Shown: piece after piece, positions 33,748 to 44,427 of the stretch
How positions within the stretch are numbered: the stretch's first letter is position 1
Layout of the letters: the number at the start of each line of letters is the position of its first letter
Source: Gambelia wislizenii
Taxonomy: Eukaryota > Chordata > Lepidosauria > Squamata > Crotaphytidae
Assembly: GCA_030847615.1 (NCBI GenBank)
Contig: JAUMIR010000015.1
Coordinates: 6,961,501-7,025,500, forward strand
DNA: 64,000 nt
Direction of reading: 5' to 3'
Position numbers and translations under genes: made by a program
The notes under the pieces: model-generated
What the model was told of the DNA's origin: nothing
Database searches by the model: none
The model's input: only the letters and a program-made list of their open reading frames with translations

Positions 33748-33962
33748 CAGGTTGCCTGTCAACTTATGGCAACCCCACGAATTTCATAGGTTTACTGAGG
33801 CAGGGAATCCTCAGAGAGGGTTTTGCCACTTTCTTCCACTGAAATACAGCAAGAACACCTGGGATTCATTGGCAATCTCCCATTCACATACTAACCAGGA
33901 CTGACCCTGCTTAGCTTCCAAAATCAGAAGGAATCTACTGCCTTTGGAGTATTTAGGCCCTA
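33748..33962 (-). mobile_element. 5S-rRNA-derived SINE (5S-Sauria type), copy A
   Basis: The reverse complement contains GGAAGCTAAGCAGGGTCAGTCC and TGGTTAGTATGTGAATGGGAGA, the internal promoter region of 5S rRNA in order, followed by a SINE body and a tail with GGGTTGCCATAAGTTGACAGGC. It is shared by copies B and C and so predates the duplication. Confidence 0.8.
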
Positions 33963-34462
33963 GCTATAAAACACATCAATATAAATCATAAGGTAAACAT
34001 ATAATTCAAAACATCAAGTTCAGTATACAGGAAGACCCAGTTTAGGACCATTGACATCACCGAGACCCATTAGTCACGACTAAATTAAACCTGTTGGTTT
34101 CACACAAGGTTAAAACTCAACCTACTGCCTCAGGACTGCATGAAGCACCCAAAGGCCTTAAAAGAAATCACCCTGCACACAGGCCCTGAACTCTGCCAGG
34201 GATCCATAAGCTGATATATCCCTCCCACTGTGTCAAGGCTGCATAAGCAGCAAGTATTTGGAAGACTGAGGTTGTTTGGGGGTTATTACTGGCATGGGAT
34301 CATGTGAAGTCCCAAATATTGCTTGATTGTAATTCCCATCATTGCATATCATTGGCTATGCTGGCTTAGCTGTATAGGCATTGCAGTCCAAAAAGATTAT
34401 GCAGGTCTATGCCTTCAACATGAATAAGATCTCTATTTGGAATCATAGATGGACAACCATCT

Positions 34463-35595
34463 ATGATGGCAGATCCTGGAAAGACTAGGATGTCCCCCCA
34501 AATTCCTTAAAATTGTTATCTTGCTACAGAAGGGCCAGCACGGTCAAGTCCGATATAGCAATGCTCTTTCAGAGCCCTTTCTAATAACTAATGGACTGAA
34601 GCAAGGTTGTGTTCTTGCTCCAATTTTATTTACAATCTTCTTCAACATAGTGTTCCAAAGGGCTATGGCAAAGCTTGAAGAAGATGCCATCTATATACAT
34701 TACAGTACTGATGGTAGCTTGTTTAACTTAAGCCACCTGAGGGATCGCAGTAAGACTCTAAACTATCTAGTCCATGAGCTGCTCTTCACTGATGATGCTG
34801 CCCTTGTTGCCCACACAGAAGCAGCTCTGCAGCTCCAAACATCCTGCTTTGCAACAGCTGCAGAGCTGTTTGGGCTGGAAGTCAACCTGAAGAAAATGGA
34901 AGTTCTTTACCAGCTTGCACCGTAGAACAAACACCATCATCCCCCACATTGCTGTTAGTAAATCTGTGCTCAAGTCCATTCAGCAGTTCACCTACCTGGG
35001 AAGCATCATCTCCTCAGATGCCAAGATTGACAAAGAGATTGATCACAGATTAGCAAAGGCATATAGCGCATTTGGAAGACTTTACAAAAGAGTCTGGAGT
35101 AACAAACACCTGAGGTGAAGCACAAAAATCAGTGTGTATAGAGCCAGTGAACTGTCGATTCTCCTTTATGAGTCTGAAACATGGGTCACCAATTGCCAAC
35201 ACTTACGACTCCTCAAACGCTTTCATAAGTACTGTATACACACAATCCTAAATATACACTGGACTGACTATATGACGAATATTGCTGTCCTTGTGGAAGC
35301 AGGGATCACCAGCATTGAGGCCATGATATTGAGAACACAGCTGTGCTGGGCAGGGCACGTTTCTAGGATGGAGGACCATCGCCTCCCAAAAATACTACTC
35401 TACGGTGAACTTGTCACGGGTCAGCGTAAGAGGGGAGCTCCAAAAAAGCGATACAAGGACTCCCTGAAACAACATTTCAGGCTTGGTGAAATTGACCACA
35501 AACAGTGGTCCACTCCAGCCTCACTTCGGGAGGCATGGAGATGCACTATCCACAATGCTGCGGCCTCATTTGAGAACTCATGGCGAACAAGTCTT
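34463..35595 (+). mobile_element. RTE-like LINE copy 2, upstream half
   Basis: 5'-truncated at about 34463 (starts in ILERLGCPPKFLK). It covers VRYSNALSEPF, LKQGCVLAPILF, LLFTDDAALVAHTEAALQ (catalytic FADD changed to FTDD), IISSDAKIDKEIDHRLAKAYSAFGRL, WAGHVSRMEDHRLPK and GQRKRGAPKKRYKD. Stops and frameshifts occur near 34920 and 35115. It is interrupted at 35595 by an L1 and resumes at 44246. Confidence 0.9.
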
Positions 35596-35821
35596 TTTTT
35601 TTCAAATACTTTTTATTAATAAATTCTTCAATACATTCAGAAACGTTAACATATTCATATTTTTATTCCAATAATCAATCAATCTTCATTTATCTTATAT
35701 TTCTTCTATCTTTTCCCCCACATTAAAACTTTAAGACTTCCCCACCCTTCGAATCCCAATTTAATATAACTTCTTTATCACTTTCTCCTTGCAATCTCAT
35801 ACTTTTACATAATTGTACCTT

Positions 35822-35823
35822 TA

Positions 35824-35856
<33 letters not shown>

Positions 35857-35857
35857 G
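35822..35857. repeat. (TA)n microsatellite in L1 copy 3 3' UTR
   Basis: TATGTGTATATATATATA... alternating TA run of about 30 bp. Confidence 0.85.
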
Positions 35858-38800
35858 TTTTTTTCCAATCACAAGTATACATGTTTCTCAGCTTACAACT
35901 ATACATATCACCATCTTTCTCTTATTTTCCATATCTATTCTATGCCATATTTAACATCTTTCATTTCTCATTTCCGCGACCCTTAAACATCTATATAAAT
36001 CTTTTTCCTTTCCTTCTTTTACGTTCCATTTTCTAACAGATCAATTCCTCTTAACCCCCTCACAAATATAGTCTTGTCCTTCTTCGTACTGATTTATATC
36101 AATCAAATGGGCTTTCTGATTTCATTTCTCTCTTTTGTCCTCCTTCCTGTAAATATATCCACAGGGGATTCCAGGATTCAAGAAAAGGCGATTCCTTTTT
36201 ATTTTCTAATAAGTAGGTCAGCTTGTCCATTTTTGCTACTTCTAACAGTTCTTCTAACCCTGTAGCTATTCTTACAGGGGAGAGATACTACCGTAACATT
36301 ACTTTTATCGAATTTTCTTGCAGACTATATGATCTCGTAATTTTAACTCCTCTAGCCCATGATGCTTCCCATCCTTCAAAATCAATACTTCTACCAATGT
36401 CTACAGACCATTTCACCATATATTCTTTAACAGTTTCCTCTTCCATTTTCATTCCAACAGTAGTTGATGTATTCTAGACAGTAAGTGCGCATTCCCTTTC
36501 TCCAAAATCTTTTCAAAATGTGATTTAGCAAGTTCAATACCACCTTCTGCCATATCTCTCTTATATCTCTCTTTTATTTGGAGATATGGGAACCATTGTA
36601 TAGTTTTACCTTCCTGACTTAGTTGCAGATTACTTTTCAAACTACAATTTTCCTTGGTACCCCCAATTAATTCTTTATAGGTCAGCCATTCTGATTCCTT
36701 TCTTAAACTTTGGATTGCTAATGCTTCCCCTGGTGATACACAACTTGGAAGTTTTAGGAACAGGTATCTTTTAAATTTCACCCAGGTTTTGTACAATGAT
36801 TTTCTGATAGAATGGTTATTAAATTGTTTTTGAGCCTTAACTTTATTGTACCAAAGAAAGGAATGCCACCCAAAATATAGCTTGTGGCCCTCCAGGAGCA
36901 GGAGTCTTATGTTGTCTAGAGTGAACCATTGTTTCACCCACATCAAACAACTTGCCTCATAAAAAATCTTCAAATCCGGAACTCCCATTCCCCCTCTGCT
37001 CCTCATATCTGTCAGTAGTTTAAACTTTAATCTCGGTTTCATTCCCAACCATAAAAATCTGCTTAGATCTTTGTTACAATCTTTAAACCATGTTGGTGGT
37101 ATCAAAATTGGTATCATTTGATACAGAAAAAGGATCTTAGGCAAAATACTCATCTTAATTAGAGATATTCTTCCCATTAAGGATATATCCAGTTTCTTCC
37201 AGATTTCCATCTTGTCTCTAACTTGTTGCCATATCGGAACATAATTGTTCTGGAAAAGTTGCCTATTATTAACAGAAATCATTATGCCTAGATATTTCAC
37301 CTTCTCTGCTGCTTTCACTCCCCACATTTCTTCTAATTTAGCTACCTCCTCTTTTTTTAAAGTTTTTACTCAAGAAATTTGTTTTTTCCTTATTGATTTT
37401 AAACCCTGCCCACTCTCGAAATTCTCTTAATATCTCCATTAGTTTGCCTACTTGCTGCAATAGATTTTCTAAATATACCACAATATCGTCCGCAAAGGCT
37501 TTGTAGACAATTTTTTCTCTCCCAATTTTCACACCTTTTATTGAATCATTAGATCAAATATCTCTTAGGAGTACCTCCAATATTAACACAAATAGCAACG
37601 GAGAGAGTGGGCAGCCCTGTCTTGTACCCTTCTGGATAGGGAAGCTTTTTAATCTTTCCTCATTTACTATTAAGCAGGCTTTTTGTTCATGATAAATGGT
37701 TTTGATCCATTTGATGAAATTCTCTCCAAACCCCATAGTTTCTAATAAAGTAATGAGAAAGCCCCAACTTACATTGTCGAATGCTTTCTCCGCATCTAAA
37801 AACAACAGTATTCCTCCTTTTTCTATATTGAAATCAAAATATTCAATAATATCCAGCGTTGTCCTAACATTATCCCTCATCTGTCTACCTGGGAGGAAAC
37901 CTGACTGATCTTCTCCTATGTATTGGGGTAGGACCTTCTCTAACCTTTGCACCAATATAGAGGTAAAAATCTTGTAGTCCTCATTGAGGAGTGAAATTGG
38001 TCAAAATTCTTTTGCTGCCAAGTATTCTTTCTCACTTTTCAGAATTAAGACTATATTTGTTTCTTTCCAACTTTCCGGTAATTGGTTCATGTCTTTAATT
38101 GTATTCATAGTTTTGTGTAATGGTTTCAGCAACTGTTCTTTAAAGCATTTATAATATTTTGCTGTTAATCCATCCACTCCGGGGGCTTTATTATTATTTT
38201 TTTATTTCTCAATTGCTTCCTTAACTTCTTCTATGGTAATTGGTCCATTCAGTATTCCTTTATGTTCTTCATTTATGTGTGGTAAGTTTTTAGATGTTAT
38301 ATATTGTTCTATTTTGCTTCTATCTTCCCCTCTCTGCCTTTCATAAATGTTTTGGTAGTAATTATATAAGGTCCTTTCTATTTCCTTTCTTCTTACAATA
38401 TATCTTGTTCCCTCTATTAAGCCATTAATCATACTTTTTTTCTTTTCCTTACGTACTTTGTATGCAATCCATCTCCCTGGTTTGTTCACACCCTCAAAAT
38501 GGCTTCTCTTAACAAATTTCAACTTAGCATCTATTTCTTCTACCTTTATTAGTGCCAATTGATTTTGCAATATTTTAATTTCTTTCACACATCTTTTGTT
38601 ATCTGGATCTTGTTTAAGCTTTAATTCGCATTCTTTTATTTTTTTCAGTAATATCTTCCATCTTTTTCTTTTTTACTTTTTTCCATTCATTTGTTTTCTT
38701 AATTAAGACACTTCGAAGGCTCTCATGTAAGCCTTCGAAGTGTCCCACACCATTTGCACACTGGTTCCTTTATTCAAGTTGTTTACAAAAAAATCCTCAA

Positions 38801-39382
38801 TATTTTTTTTACAATCTGAAATCACCTTTTCTTGATTCAGCACACAATCATTCAATTTCCAATATCTTGTCCCTTCTCTTCTTTCCAGTTCAATCTTAAC
38901 TGGGTTATGGTCGCTAAAGGATTTGGGCAATTTTTCCGAAGACTTAACCATATGTAATAAAGAGTTTGATAGCCACACCATATCTATTCTTGACCATGAA
39001 TGGTGATATTCTGAGAAGAATGTGAAATCTCTTTCCCCTTGGTGTTGAGTTCTCCACACATCCTTCAATTGGTATTCCTCAATCAGCTGGCTACGTTCTC
39101 TAGAAAGGTTATTCAAACACTTTTTTTTAATCTCCAGATTTGAATATTTCCTATCTAAATTCTTATCCACCACTTCATTGAAGTCTCCTAACAAGTATAC
39201 CTTTTCATAGGAATATTCAACAAGTTGATTTTAGATCCTCATAAAATTTCTTACTTCCATTGCTTGGGACATAAGATCCTATCAAAAGAATGTGCTGATC
39301 ATTCAAACTGATGTCCACCCCTAAAAATCACCCTTCTTAATCCCTAAAAATGATTCTAGGGGACAGGTTAGGTTTAATTATA

Positions 39383-41610
39383 AATCATAGAATCATAGAA
39401 TCATAGAATTGCAGAGTTGGAAGAGACCGTGAGGGCCATCCAGTCCAACCCCCTGCCATGCAGGAAATCTTGATCAAAGCATCCCCGACAGATGGCAATC
39501 CAGCCTCGCTTTAAAGACCTCCAAGGAAGGAGACCCCACCACGCTCCGAGGGAGTGCGTTCCACTGCCAAACAGCTCTTACTGTCAAAAAGTCCCTCCTC
39601 ATGTTGAGGTGGAATCTCTGTTCCTGGAGCTTGCATCCATTGCTCCATGTTCCAATCTCTGGAGCAGCAGAAAACAAGCTTGCTCTATCCTCAACGTGAC
39701 ACCCCTTCAAATACTTAAACAGGGCCACCATATCGCCTCTTAACCTTCTTGTTTCCAGGCTAAACATACCCAGCTCCCTAAGTCTCTCCTCATAAGGCAT
39801 CGTTTCCAGAACTTTCACCATTTTAGTCACCCTCCTCTGGACACAATCCAATTTGTCAATATCCTTTTTTAATTGTGGTGCCAAGAACTGGACACAGTAT
39901 TCTAGGTGAGGTCTGAGCAAGGCAGAATAGAGCGGCACTATTACTTCCCTTGACCTAGACACTATACTTCTATTGATACAGCCCAAAATCACATTGGCCT
40001 TTTTAGCTGCCACATCACACTGTTGACTCATGTTCAACTTGTGGTCTACTAGGACTCCGAGATCCCTTTCGCACATAGTCTCATTCAGCCAGGTCTCCCC
40101 CATCCTATATCTATGCATTTCCTTTTTCCGCCCTAAGTGCAGTACCTTACATTTCTCCGTATTGAATTTCATTTTGTTAGCTTTGGCCCAGCTCTCCAGT
40201 TTATCCAGGTCATTTTGAATTTTGATCCTGTCCTCTAGGGTATTAGCTACTCCTCCTAATTTGGTGTCATCTGCAAATTTGGTAAGTATGCCCCTAATTC
40301 CCTCATCCAAGTCATTGATAAGGATGTTGAATAGCAATGGGCCCAGGAGAGAACCCTGTGGCACCCCACTGGTCACATCTTTCCAAGATGAAGAGGAGCC
40401 ATTGCTGAGCACCCTTTGGGTTTGGCCAGTCAACCAATTACAAATCCACTGAACTGTTAACTTGTCTAGTGAACATTTTACAAGCTTGTTTGCAAGAATG
40501 TCATGGGGAACCTTATCAAAGGCCTTACTGAAATCAAGGTATGTGATGTCCACAGCATTCCCTTCATCTACCAAGCTGGTAATTTTATATATATATAAAA
40601 AGAGATCAGATTAGTCTGGCATGACTTGTTTCTCTGAAACCCATGTTGACTTTTTGTGATTATGGCATTGCCTTCTAAATGTTCACAGCCTCTCTGTTTA
40701 ATGATCTGCTCTAGAATCTTCCCTGGTATTGATGTCAGACTAACTGGACGATAATTGTTGGGATCCTCTTTTTTCCCCTTTTTGAAGATGGGGACAACGT
40801 TTGCCCTCCTCCAGTCTGCTGGGAATTCTCCTGTTCTCCACAAGTTCTCAAAGATTATTGCCAATGGCTCTGAAATTATATTTGCCAGCTCTTTTAATAC
40901 TCTTGGATGTAGTTCATCTGGTCCTGGAGATTTAAATTCATTTAGATTAAGAAGGTATTCCTGTACTACCTCTTTGCTTATTCTGTGCTGGATTTCCCCT
41001 ATTGTGTCTTCTGTACTTTTATCCTCAGGTCAGTCCCCCTTTTCCTTTTCTGAAAACACTGAGGCAAAGAAGGTGTTGAGTAATTCTGTATTTTCTCTGT
41101 CCCCTGTTAGCATTTTGCCATCATTTCCTTCTTCCTCCTTTTGCTGCAGACATACCCAAAAAACCCCTTTTTATTTTTCTTAACCTCTCTAGCAAGCCTG
41201 AGCTCATTCTGTGCTTTAGCTTTTCTGACTTTACTCCTACATGTGTTCGCTATCTGTTTGAATTCTTCTTTGGTGATTTCCCCCTTTTTCCATTTCTTAT
41301 ACATGTTCCATTTAAAATTTAGCTCTGTTGATATTTCTTTAGTCATCCATCCTGGTTTCTTGAAACACCTCCCATTTTTCTTCCTCAATGGTAGTGTTTG
41401 AAATTGTGCCTTCAGTATCTCCTTTTTGAGAAAGTCCCATCCGTCTTGAGGTATCTTCTCTTTTAGTATTCCTAACAATGGGATCACCCCCAGTATTTCC
41501 CTGAGTTTATTGAAATCAGCTCTCCTAAAGTCAAGAATGTGTGTCTGATTATGCCTGGCTTCTCCTTTCCATTGTATAACAAACTACAGGAGAACATGAT
41601 CACTCTCCCC
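39383..41610 (-). mobile_element. CR1 LINE fragment 3, nested in L1 copy 3
   Basis: The 3' terminus is at 39383 (AATCATAGAATCATAGAATCATAGAATTGCAG...) and the 5' truncation at about 41610 (end of the CR1 ...AGTGATCATGTTCTCC). It is the longest CR1 in the window: post-endonuclease region 41487-41107 (KKPGWMTKEIS, WNMYKKWKKGEITKEEFK), RT start 40864-40568 and RT to C-terminus 40574-39474. Confidence 0.93.
39474..40574 (-). pseudogene. CR1 copy 3 reverse transcriptase, long open frame (366 codons)
   Basis: An uninterrupted frame covers YLDFSKAFDKVPHD, GVPQGSLLGPLLFN, TKFADDTKLGG (intact catalytic FADD), the thumb region (GRKKEMHRYRMGETWLNE, DLGVLVDHKLNMSQQC) and the CR1 C-terminal domain to its stop (SLEVFKARLDCHL). 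It is separated from the upstream RT part (40864-40568, with DWRRANVVPIFKKG, NNYRPVSLTS, QHGFQRNKSC) by a short TA-rich disruption near 40585, giving IYIYIKL instead of the expected DKITSL. Best-preserved CR1 here, but 5'-truncated and frameshifted. Confidence 0.9.
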
Positions 41611-42171
41611 CCTTTTATTTTTTTCTTTAGCTGATTCACAGAATAATTCTCCTAATTTAGGAAATCTTATTATATTTTCATCGTTTTCTCTAATATGCGA
41701 TTCTTGCAAACAGCAGATGTCTGGGTTAATTCTCTTTAGCCAATGTTCAATCCTTTTCCTTTTTACCAGAGAGTTCATACCATTCACATTCCAGGAAACC
41801 ACTGTATACATCATTTTTCTTTATTACTTAAATTTGCCAAATCATCAATATCCAAATCTAATAGACTCATATCTGGGTTAGGTCTTTTCTCTTTTTGTTC
41901 TCTTGGTTTCGTTTTCTCTTTCCCTTCATTCATCAGTTGTCCTAACACATCCAAATCCTTTCCTGGTAAATCCTCTCTCTGATCACTTTTATCCTTTTCT
42001 AATTTTGGCATTTACTGGGTCTCATTCCTTAGAACTTGCCCATATCTTATCATAATCTTTGTTGTTGGAAACTAAAAATTACACCCTCCAAATAGTCCCA
42101 TCTAAAGGGAATTTGGTTTGCCTTTAATTTTGAAACAAGGAAATCATATTCCTGTCTTTTCTTCAAAATTC

Positions 42172-42799
42172 TTATTGGGATTTCCTCATAATTAATAATT
42201 GTTTCCCTTCTACAATAACCGGTGATTTGTTATGTTCTTCCAATACTCTTTCCTTAGTTGATTTCTTTGAAAATTGCACCACCACATCTCTGGGGTATTT
42301 ATTCCGTTTCGCTAAAGCCGATTGTACTCTATACACCACATCAATCTCATTTTCCATAATTTCTCTCTCAGCCTCCATAAAGTCAGCCAAGATAGAAATA
42401 ATCTTCTCTTTAATGTTTTCATCTTTATCCTCATCCAAACCCCTAATCCTTAGCCAAGAATCGATTTGTTTCTGTTCTATTAAAGCTACTCTGTCTAATT
42501 GCCTGTCCATCTCCTCAGAAGATTGATGTGATTTTTTTTTTCAAATCCAGTATTTCTTTTTTATTAGCCTCAATATCTTTTTTATTAACTTCTACCTCCG
42601 TCTTAACCTGTTCTAATGATTCTTTCATCTCTCCCACCTGTAATTTTAACTCATTTATGTCCTGTTTAATTTCCCTCATAAACATTCTCATCTCCTCCAT
42701 AAACTTTTTATGATAATCAGGGGGTTCCTCCCAAGAATCCCTTCTTTGTTGGATTGCTGGTTCCATACCTCGGATTTTCCCCATCCTTAATTTTGACAT
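42172..42799 (-). pseudogene. L1 copy 3 ORF1 remnant
   Basis: 42799-42515 is a predicted coiled coil (KFMEEMRMFMREIKQDINEL, heptads of Leu/Ile/Met). It is followed after a T-run frameshift by 42510-42172 with the RRM-like part (SWLRIRGLDEDKDENIKEK, VYRVQSALAKRNKYPRDVVV). The remaining C-terminal domain lies in decayed sequence to ~42000, and 42011-41811 may be its extension. Confidence 0.75.
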
Positions 42800-42839
42800 A
42801 CTTAAACAATAGATTTGTTTATACTTTAATCAGTCCCAC

Positions 42840-43400
42840 CTCTTTAATACTTTTCTAAATTAATTCAGTACTTCAAAATTAATTAATTCATTAATGACCC
42901 AATCCACTATCAAAATTAATTACAATCACAGAGACCACCCTTGCAAAATTAGTCGCTTAACTATTCAAATGAATTGTCCTCTGATCACCCCAAGTTAATC
43001 AAGTTTGATCAATTAATCAACTAATCAATTAATCCCTCAATCAGCCAAATCCATTAATCCATTAATCAATCAAACCTAATCAATTAATCAATTAATCAAT
43101 TCAGTAGTTAATCTCTTAAGGCAAGCAATTAATTAATCAGTTATCAGATAATTAATTAAACTATTGTTAATCACTTATTAAATTGGGTGATCTTAACTAA
43201 TAAAACCAATTAATACATTCTAATTAGTATAGCAGGGGCAAAGTTCATATATATCTTTAATAACAATAATAACCCTTGGTATATTAATAATAATTCATTC
43301 CATCCTCTAATATCCTACACCAATTCATTAATTAACCAACAACCAATTCATACATCAATTAATATACTCCTTTTCTCAGATTCTCCTTATTGTTCCAACC
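42840..43400. repeat. AATTAATCA-rich low-complexity block in L1 copy 3 5' region
   Basis: Extended AT-rich stretch with many irregular copies of (T)TAATCAA and AATTAATC, densest at 43005-43110. It lies between ORF1 and the outer 5' UTR of L1 copy 3. Confidence 0.7.
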
Positions 43401-44245
43401 TCCTTTTGCTCTCCTTGTTTTTCTTTCTTGGGTTAAACATTGCCTTGTCTTATTCCGTATTCTTCTTTTCCCTCTCCTCCTCTCCTTTCTCTCTCTTCCT
43501 CTGTCATCCTTTATTTATCTTCACTCCCTGCTTTACAAGTCTCTCTTTCCAAGCCTTTCTTTCTCTATGATTCTCCGGAAGCACAGGGGGGGGCTCACAA
43601 ATCCTTTCTTAAAGCAAAATGTCTTAGGAAAAGGGGGTTTGTATCTCAGTCTATAACATTTAAAGTGAAATATATGATATTATTTTTCCAGCCCGTTCAC
43701 TCATACACCCATCCTTCCCATTGAATAAATCAATACTTCTATCTTAACAATATAACAAAAGGACAAACATCTCTCACGGATGTACTTCTTCCAAGGAATG
43801 CTGACTAGTTTTCCATGGTGTTCTTCCTCTTCTCCTCCACCCTGGGGCCTCCACTCCTGGATTTTCTCTCACCTTGATAAAGGCTCCATGTTGCACCTCT
43901 TTCCAAGCTTTTTAGTCTCAGCTTGTTTTGCCTCAGAAGAGGTTCAGCTGTAGGGAATAGCAGTTGGGTGGTGCCCTTCCTCAGCTCGCTACAGTAGGTG
44001 CGCTGTTATGGCCGTGGTTGCCAATCCCACTCCTCTCTGTGGACCCACCAACACTAGTTGACAGCACTGGAGCGGGGGCCTTTATCACCAGCCTCTCTAG
44101 CTTCTCCCCTTTCTTTTGGGACCAAGATTAGCTGCCCTCATCTCTATTACAGGCAGTAACCCACCATAGCCGCGAGCTCACAGCGGAGCGTTGTGAACTT
44201 GTATCTCCCTCACTCATGTCCCAAACCGCATGGCGAACAAGTCTT

Positions 44246-44427
44246 GAAGAGAAACGACAACGCAGAAAGAATCACAACCCAGAAACATCACCCAAGCAGA
44301 CCTTCTGCTGTGCTTTCTGCAACCGGACTTGTTTATCTCGGATTGGCCTTGTTAGTCATCAGTGCGCTTGCAGAAAATGCAGGAAGAGTCCTTCCTGAAT
44401 CTTCGTTTGCGAAGAAAAGCCAGAGAG
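44246..44427 (+). mobile_element. RTE-like LINE copy 2, downstream part and 3' tail
   Basis: It continues the frame interrupted at 35595: EEKRQRRKNHNPETSPKQ, then the C2H2 finger CAFCNRTCLSRIGL..H, and the tail CTTCGTTTGCGAAGAAAAGCCAGAGAGAGA. It is immediately followed by L1 sequence at ~44428 with no matching TSD, so this side is a rearranged junction. Confidence 0.88.

Larger units (their letters stand above)
21278..34462 (+). repeat. Segmental duplication copy A (gene A unit)
   Basis: The sequence is collinear with 55171-61462 (copy C) and with the reverse complement of 47430-53700 (copy B). Insertions unique to A are an L2 at 22146-23216 and an L1 at 27904-33425. A also has a ~348-bp segment absent from B and C. 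Homology ends at about 34462, where RTE copy 2 begins. A carries the uninterrupted L1 target site AAACAATGGTATTCAG at 21294-21309. Confidence 0.9.
36449..41814 (-). pseudogene. L1 copy 3 ORF2, broken and interrupted by CR1
   Basis: Order on the minus strand: endonuclease N-terminus 41814-41610 (VVSWNVNGMNSLVKRKRI, CCLQESHI, then CR1 insertion), endonuclease C-terminal half 39194-38703 (LGDFNEVVDKNLDRK, WSRIDMVWLS, SDHNPVKIEL), linker 38588-38202 (VTIEEVKEAI-type), RT 37955-37554 (GFLPGRQMRDNVR, FLDAEKAFDNVSW, GTRQGCPLSPLLF), 37532-37338 (KAFADDIVVYLE catalytic, GFKINKEKTNF) and the C-terminal region 37327-36449 (VKYLGIMISVNN, SLMGRISLIKMSILPKILFL). Frames change at each boundary, so it is dead. 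Confidence 0.9.
35596..44228 (-). mobile_element. L1 LINE copy 3 inserted in the RTE, itself split by CR1
   Basis: CATGGCGAACAAGTCTT lies at 35579-35595 and 44229-44245 (17-bp TSD), and the RTE reading resumes exactly after it. The T-run at 35595-35603 is the reversed poly(A) tail. Without the CR1 the element is ~6.4 kb, with a long (~1.4 kb) 5' region. Its ORF2 is of a different L1 lineage from copies 1 and 2 (FADDIVVYLENLLQQ, WLGMKPRLKFKLL). Confidence 0.92.

Noticed and set aside
43005..43110. CRISPR-like repeats in the AATTAATC block
   Set aside because: Units are short, irregular and lack constant repeats or unique spacers. The context is a vertebrate L1.
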